From the NCBI GenBank assembly GCA_031549865.1, contig JAVBPE010000008.1, forward strand, positions 1-64,000: a stretch of DNA of 64,000 nt. The letters are read 5' to 3'. The translations under genes were made by a program, and so were the position numbers. A model generated the notes under the pieces. The model was not told where the DNA came from and did no database searches. It was given only the letters and a program-made list of their open reading frames with translations. Source of the DNA: JAVBPE01 sp031549865. Lineage in GTDB: Bacteria > Bacillota_I > Bacilli_A > Acholeplasmatales > Anaeroplasmataceae. Positions 59,575-64,000 of the stretch are shown piece after piece (the first letter of the stretch is position 1; each line of letters opens with the position of its first letter).

Positions 59575-61814
59575 AAAGATTTTTGAATTTTCTTAAGGGA
59601 GTTGCAGTAGGAGTAGCTAATATTATTCCAGGATTAAGTGGTGGAACTTTAGCAGTTATTTTGAAAATTTATGAGGATGTTTTAGATGGATTTGCGAATA
59701 TTTTTAAACATCCAATTTTAGTTATTAAAAAATACTATTTGTTATATATTGGGATAATAGTTGGGGTATTAGCTGGATTATTGGTCGTATCGTCAATGTA
59801 TGATTTAGCGCCATTACCTACAAGTTTCTTCTTTTGTGGGTTTGTTATCGCAACTGTACCATTTTTATTTAAAAGTATTGACTTTAAAAAAGTTAATTTT
59901 TTTCATATTTTATGGTTTATTATTGGAGCAGTTGCAATTCTTTTAATGCCATTTCTAACTGGTAGTGAAAAAAATATAGAACTTAATGTTTTTAACGTAT
60001 TTCTATTAGGATTCTTAGGTTTTTTTGCCGCAGCAATAATGATATTACCTGGGGCATCTGGTTCAATGTTCCTTGCAGCAACAGGTTACTATAAGCCCAT
60101 TATAAATATTTTGCGTTCAATTTTAAATGATATGAAAGATTTAAATTTCACTGAAGCTTTTTATGGTAATTTACTTTTAATAGTAGTTTTTGCAATCGGT
60201 TGTGTACTTGGAATAGTTGCAATTTCAAAAGCTTTAAAATTTTTACTAAAAAAGTATTTTACTGCAACATATTCTTTTACTTTAGGGTTAGTTTCAGCAT
60301 CAGCAGTTGCAATAATAATAGTTGCTTTAAAAGAAGATAATTATTTCAATGATATTAATGATTTATGGATGTGGATTTTTGGAATCATTGCTTTAGGTGT
60401 AGGTATATATTTAGGCTTATTGATGGTAAAAAAAGAAAACAAAGATATAAAGAGAAAAAAGAGTATAAATAATAAAATTGAAGAAATAAAAAATGAAGCC
60501 TTAGATGATTTCATTAAATTGTTAAAAATACCAAGTGTATTAACCGATTTCAATCCTTCTTCAAGTAATCCCTTTGGTGATGAACTAAAAAATGCTTTAG
60601 ATTTTGTATGTAATATGGCAATTAGTGATGAATTTATAGTAAAAAATATTGATAATTATGCTACACACATTGAATTTGGAAATCCAAATGGAGAATTAGT
60701 AGGAATATTAGCTCATCTAGATGTTGTGCCAGCTATAGAAGAAGAATGGAGTCATAATCCTTATGACCCAGTAATAATTAATGGAAAAATATTTGCTCGC
60801 GGGGTTGCAGATGATAAGGGACCGTTAATTGCTTCATACTATGCATTAAAAATTATAAAAGAATTACGTTTACCTGTTAAAAAACGTGTTAGATTAATTA
60901 TTGGATGTGATGAAGAAAGTGGATCTAGATGCTTAAATCATTATTTTAAAACTGAAGAAATGCCTAGTTTAGGATTTTCCCCAGATGCGTGTTTCCCGTT
61001 AATAAATGGTGAAAAAGCAATGATTTCATTTGATATTACTGGTAAATTAACTGATGAAATTGTTAGCTCTTTTATATGCGGAGAAAGATATAATATAGTT
61101 CCTGGTATTGCTAAAATGACTTTAACTAAAAATTATGAAAAAGAATATTTAAAATTTTTAGAAGATAATAATTATGAGGGTTATGTTAAAGATGGTTATT
61201 ATATCGCAAAAGGAAAATCATGTCATGCTATGAATCCAGAAGAAGGTTTAAATGCTGGTTTCATATTAATTAAATTCTTAAATGAATATCATAAATCTAC
61301 ATTTTCAACTTATATGACAAATTATTTAACTTTTGATCCAACAGGTGAAAAATTAGGAATTAATATAAGTAATAATGAGTTAGGGTCATTAACATCAAAT
61401 GTTGGAATTATAAATGTAAATAATAATGAATTTAAAATTGGTATTGATTTAAGAGTTCCACAAGATAATTACAAAGATACTTTATTAGAAAAAATTAATA
61501 AGTCATTTTTGGATTATCCGAATTTTAAAAGTGAAATATTAACAAATATAGAAAGTCATTATGTAAGTAAAGATTCATTTTTAGTTAAAACTTTAATGAA
61601 TGTATATAAAGAATTTAGTAAAGACAATACGGGTGAACCATATGTAATTGGTGGTGGAACGTATGCAAAATTTATAAAGAATGCAGTAGCATTTGGTCCA
61701 GCTTTTGTTGGTAGAGAAGATGTTTGCCATATAAAAGATGAATATTTGTATTTAGATGATTTCAATAAATTACTTCAAATATATACAAATGCTATTTACG
61801 AGTTAATAAAATGA
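59571..61814 (+). CDS. DUF368 (PopT-type) membrane transporter fused to PepV-type dipeptidase
   Basis: 747 residues in one uninterrupted frame. Residues 1-280 are a polytopic DUF368 domain (KGVAVGVANIIPGLSGGTLAVIL and LPGASGSMFLAATGYYKPI), the family of undecaprenyl-phosphate translocases (PopT). After a lysine-rich linker (about 285-305) comes an M20 dipeptidase of the PepV type (310-747): LVGILAHLDVVPA, ARGVADDKGPLIASY, IIGCDEESGSRC, and GGGTYAKFIKNAVAFGP. No start codon with an RBS occurs at the junction. ATG overlaps the HPr stop (ATGA). Stop TGA overlaps trmB. The fusion would tether a peptidase to the inner membrane leaflet. Confidence 0.88.
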   Translation: MKRFLNFLKGVAVGVANIIPGLSGGTLAVILKIYEDVLDGFANIFKHPILVIKKYYLLYIGIIVGVLAGLLVVSSMYDLAPLPTSFFFCGFVIATVPFLFKSIDFKKVNFFHILWFIIGAVAILLMPFLTGSEKNIELNVFNVFLLGFLGFFAAAIMILPGASGSMFLAATGYYKPIINILRSILNDMKDLNFTEAFYGNLLLIVVFAIGCVLGIVAISKALKFLLKKYFTATYSFTLGLVSASAVAIIIVALKEDNYFNDINDLWMWIFGIIALGVGIYLGLLMVKKENKDIKRKKSINNKIEEIKNEALDDFIKLLKIPSVLTDFNPSSSNPFGDELKNALDFVCNMAISDEFIVKNIDNYATHIEFGNPNGELVGILAHLDVVPAIEEEWSHNPYDPVIINGKIFARGVADDKGPLIASYYALKIIKELRLPVKKRVRLIIGCDEESGSRCLNHYFKTEEMPSLGFSPDACFPLINGEKAMISFDITGKLTDEIVSSFICGERYNIVPGIAKMTLTKNYEKEYLKFLEDNNYEGYVKDGYYIAKGKSCHAMNPEEGLNAGFILIKFLNEYHKSTFSTYMTNYLTFDPTGEKLGINISNNELGSLTSNVGIINVNNNEFKIGIDLRVPQDNYKDTLLEKINKSFLDYPNFKSEILTNIESHYVSKDSFLVKTLMNVYKEFSKDNTGEPYVIGGGTYAKFIKNAVAFGPAFVGREDVCHIKDEYLYLDDFNKLLQIYTNAIYELIK

Positions 61815-62452
61815 GAGTAAGAAAAATAAAAGGTGCACTTGATATTTTAAATCAAGATGAAAAATATATAGTTAAAAATCCAGTATCATATAAAGGCAAA
61901 TGGAGAAGCTTATTTGGTAATAATACTAACCCACTTAACTTAGAAATAGGCTGTGGTAAAGGTAAATTTATAACAGAAATGGCTAAAAAAAATCCCAATA
62001 TTAATTATATTGGAATTGAAAAAGTGGATAGTGTTTTAATAAGAGCACTGCAATTAGCACAAACAGAAGATATACCTAATCTTAGATTTGTATTATTTGA
62101 TGCCGCTAATATAAAAGAATTGTTTTGTGATTTAGAAATAGATTTAATATTTTTAAATTTTTCTGATCCTTGGATTAAAAATAGGCAGTCAAAAAGAAGA
62201 TTAACAGCACCTTCATTTTTACGAGATTATGAGGATGTATTAAGTACTGATGGCGAAATTTATCAAAAAACAGACAATCGAATTTTATTTGCTTATTCAA
62301 TTGAAATATTTAATCATGAAGGTTGGATTTTAAATAATATATCATTAGATTTACATAAAGATGATTACGATAATATTACTACAGAGTTTGAAGAAAAATG
62401 GTCACTATTAGGACCAATATATAGATTAGAAGCTAAAAAACCAAGGAGGTAA
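61811..62452 (+). CDS. trmB: tRNA (guanine-N7)-methyltransferase
   Basis: 213 residues. SAM-dependent enzyme forming m7G46 in tRNA. Motifs: LEIGCGKGKFITEMA (SAM binding), NYIGIEKVDSVLIRAL, LIFLNFSDPWIKNRQSKRRLTAPSFL (catalytic/tRNA-contact segment), and QKTDNRILF. Normal length. ATG overlaps the preceding TGA (ATGA). Confidence 0.95.
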   Translation: MRVRKIKGALDILNQDEKYIVKNPVSYKGKWRSLFGNNTNPLNLEIGCGKGKFITEMAKKNPNINYIGIEKVDSVLIRALQLAQTEDIPNLRFVLFDAANIKELFCDLEIDLIFLNFSDPWIKNRQSKRRLTAPSFLRDYEDVLSTDGEIYQKTDNRILFAYSIEIFNHEGWILNNISLDLHKDDYDNITTEFEEKWSLLGPIYRLEAKKPRR

Positions 62453-62455
62453 CTT

Positions 62456-63124
62456 ATGAAAATTTTAGTTGTAGACGATGAAGTTAAAATCAGAGAGGTA
62501 TTAAAAGAGTATTTAATATTTTCAAAATTTGAGGTATATGAAGCATCTGATGGTTTTGAAGCAATTGAAATGGCTTTAGCAAATGATTTTGACATGATTA
62601 TTATGGATATAATGATGCCTAAACTTGACGGTATAAGTGCTGTTAAGGAAATTAAGAAAGTCAAAGACGTTCCAATTATAGTTCTTTCAGCTCGTGGTGA
62701 AGAGTATGACAAATTATTTGGCTTTGATTCTGGAGTTGATGATTACGTTGTAAAACCATTTAGTCCAAAAGAAGTTATCGCAAGAATAAATGTTATTTTA
62801 AAAAGAAAGCATCGTACATTAGAAAAATATGCTGGAGTTGAAATTGATTTTGAAGGACGTAATGTTTATGTTGATCAAGTTAAAATTGATTTGACTCAAA
62901 AAGAATATCAATTATTAGTGTATTTAATTAAAAATAAAGGAGTTGCCATTTCAAGAGAAAGACTGCTTAAAGATGTATGGGGATATGATTTTTATGGTGA
63001 TGACCGTACGATTGATACACATATAAAGATGTTAAGAAGTCGCTTAGGTGATTATAAGCATATGTTAGTTACCCTAAGAGGATATGGGTATAAATTTGAA
63101 TATAATGAAAAAGAAGAAGCCTAG
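62456..63124 (+). CDS. OmpR-family response regulator
   Basis: 222 residues. Receiver domain with phosphoacceptor MDIMMPKLDG (Asp about 52) and the switch Lys KPFSPKE, then a winged-helix DNA-binding domain (LTQKEYQLLVYLIKNKGVAISRERLLKDVWGYDFYGDDRTIDTHIKMLRSRL). RBS AGGAGG before ATG. Overlaps the histidine kinase start by 20 nt. It resembles WalR/ResD/PhoP-class regulators; exact orthology not determined. Confidence 0.93.
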   Translation: MKILVVDDEVKIREVLKEYLIFSKFEVYEASDGFEAIEMALANDFDMIIMDIMMPKLDGISAVKEIKKVKDVPIIVLSARGEEYDKLFGFDSGVDDYVVKPFSPKEVIARINVILKRKHRTLEKYAGVEIDFEGRNVYVDQVKIDLTQKEYQLLVYLIKNKGVAISRERLLKDVWGYDFYGDDRTIDTHIKMLRSRLGDYKHMLVTLRGYGYKFEYNEKEEA

Positions 63125-64000
63125 AATATTCTTCGTTTTCTTATCGTCTTATATTGCTTTCTTTATTATAATTTTTATTTCTCTTTGGGGGCTAGAAATT
63201 ATAATGCTAAATTCCCTTTATACAAAAAATGCTAAAGAAGATTTAATAAGAGTTACCAACTCGATAGCAAAAGTATATGTTGATTCTAATAAAGATATTA
63301 ATTCAACAAATGGTATTTTAGTAGATAATGATAAATTAAATTTAGTTATATATAGATATGACGAAGAAGGCATTATAATCGAGAAGAATACAAATAACAA
63401 TTTAACAAAAGAATTAGAGACATTACTTAATGAAGCAAAGATAGAAATTTTATTAGAGAATTCATTTTTTGAATTTAACTCTAATGATATGACTTATGGA
63501 ATTTCTAAGACAATTGATAAAACAACATATTTCTTTGTAGCAACCCAACCAGTTGCTGAAATAAGAAGTGCTCAAAAAGTTATTAAGCAAGTTTTAACAA
63601 CAGTTACTTGTGTGGCATTTGCGGTGGCCCTATTTTTAGCATATTTTATTTCATTATTGATTTCAAGACCGATTGTAAAATTAAGTAATTCAGCTAAAAA
63701 ATTGGCGGAAGGTGATTTTGAAAATGTCTTTCCATCTAATAATTTTAAAGAGATTTCGCAACTTGGAGAATCACTTAATTATGCTTCATATGAACTTAAA
63801 AAAGCCTCTCATTTACAGCGTGAATTAATTGCCAATATCTCACATGATTTAAAAACACCATTAACACTAATAAAATCATATGCAGAAATGATTAGAGATT
63901 TCTCTGGTTTTGATGAAGTAAAAAGAGAAGAACATTTATCTACTATAATTGATGAAACAGATCGTTTAACCTTATTAGTAAATGATATCTTAACATTATC
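63105..64000 (+). CDS. Sensor histidine kinase (3' end beyond window)
   Basis: Open frame from ATG 63105 to the window end, 298 complete codons, in a different frame from the response regulator. A transmembrane helix at about 7-31, an extracytoplasmic sensor (about 32-160), a second helix (165-190), a HAMP domain (about 192-240, SRPIVKLSNSAKKLAEGDFE), and the HisKA phosphorylation site ELIANISHDLKTPLTLIKSYAEMI. The ATPase domain lies outside. No clear RBS; coupled translation with the regulator is likely. Confidence 0.9.
   Translation, partial: MKKKKPRIFFVFLSSYIAFFIIIFISLWGLEIIMLNSLYTKNAKEDLIRVTNSIAKVYVDSNKDINSTNGILVDNDKLNLVIYRYDEEGIIIEKNTNNNLTKELETLLNEAKIEILLENSFFEFNSNDMTYGISKTIDKTTYFFVATQPVAEIRSAQKVIKQVLTTVTCVAFAVALFLAYFISLLISRPIVKLSNSAKKLAEGDFENVFPSNNFKEISQLGESLNYASYELKKASHLQRELIANISHDLKTPLTLIKSYAEMIRDFSGFDEVKREEHLSTIIDETDRLTLLVNDILTL

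Noticed and set aside
1..64000. Mycoplasma-type genetic code (TGA = Trp)
   Set aside because: Very low GC suggested it, but several genes end in TGA with overlapping starts (ATGA), and Trp is encoded by TGG.
1..64000. CRISPR arrays, rRNA or tRNA genes, prophage genes
   Set aside because: No direct-repeat arrays, no conserved rRNA blocks and no cloverleaf sequences were recognised. The T-box tRNA-like pairing is a leader, not a gene.

Overview
The window is 64 kb of very A+T-rich DNA (roughly 70% A+T by eye) from a low-GC, endospore-forming Firmicute, probably an uncultured Bacilli/Erysipelotrichia-like lineage. Evidence: aggregated AGGAGG-type ribosome sites, TTGACA/TATAAT promoters, a T-box leader before ileS, the sporulation cluster spoIIGA-sigE-sigG, and a CotY/CotZ-type spore coat gene. 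TGA is a real stop codon (for example at 25503, 40113, 51457, 59572 and 61812), so this is the standard bacterial code and not the Mycoplasma code. Almost all genes lie on the + strand; only pepT, a DUF1836 gene and cotY are on the - strand.

Layout. 1-2613: tail of an SDR dehydrogenase, hairpin-rich spacer, then a surface lipoprotein with a metallo-beta-lactamase domain. 2850-15018: one operon-like block of an ABC-2 exporter (the ATPase apparently starts at ATA) and three giant cell-surface proteins with Ig-like, fibronectin-like, InlB-like and beta-helix regions; its function is unknown. 15161-22227: ACT/PFL pair, uppP, an apparently orphan c-di-GMP-I riboswitch, an ECF S component, a hydrolase, coaX and phosphoglucomutase. 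22301-28772: MacB-like ABC protein, spoIIGA-sigE-sigG, pyrophosphatase, ychF. 28897-37771: a JetABC (MksFEB) condensin operon without the JetD nuclease, overlapping sepF, then a small RNA candidate, an Ile T-box and ileS.

37850-50017: a hydrophobic pentapeptide-repeat protein, deoC-deoD, the M16 pair yfmF-yfmH, ssb, small membrane proteins, pepT, and the proteostasis genes tig (with an upstream ORF) and lon. 50156-57970: a MerR regulator with its own operator, a flavin-type protein, a sensory [FeFe]-hydrogenase/PP2C operon with a LysR regulator, a pseudouridine synthase, and a divergent DUF1836/SGNH-like pair. 58021-64000: spore coat gene and its convergent neighbour, a degenerate EIIB-like protein plus HPr, a fused DUF368(PopT)-PepV protein, trmB, and a two-component system cut by the window end.

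Functional themes: envelope and undecaprenyl-phosphate recycling (UppP, PopT), sporulation control, protein quality control, chromosome/division machinery (Jet/Mks + SepF), and redox or H2 sensing (HydS-type hydrogenase with a SpoIIE-type phosphatase). All identifications come from reading motifs and family resemblance; no database search was run.
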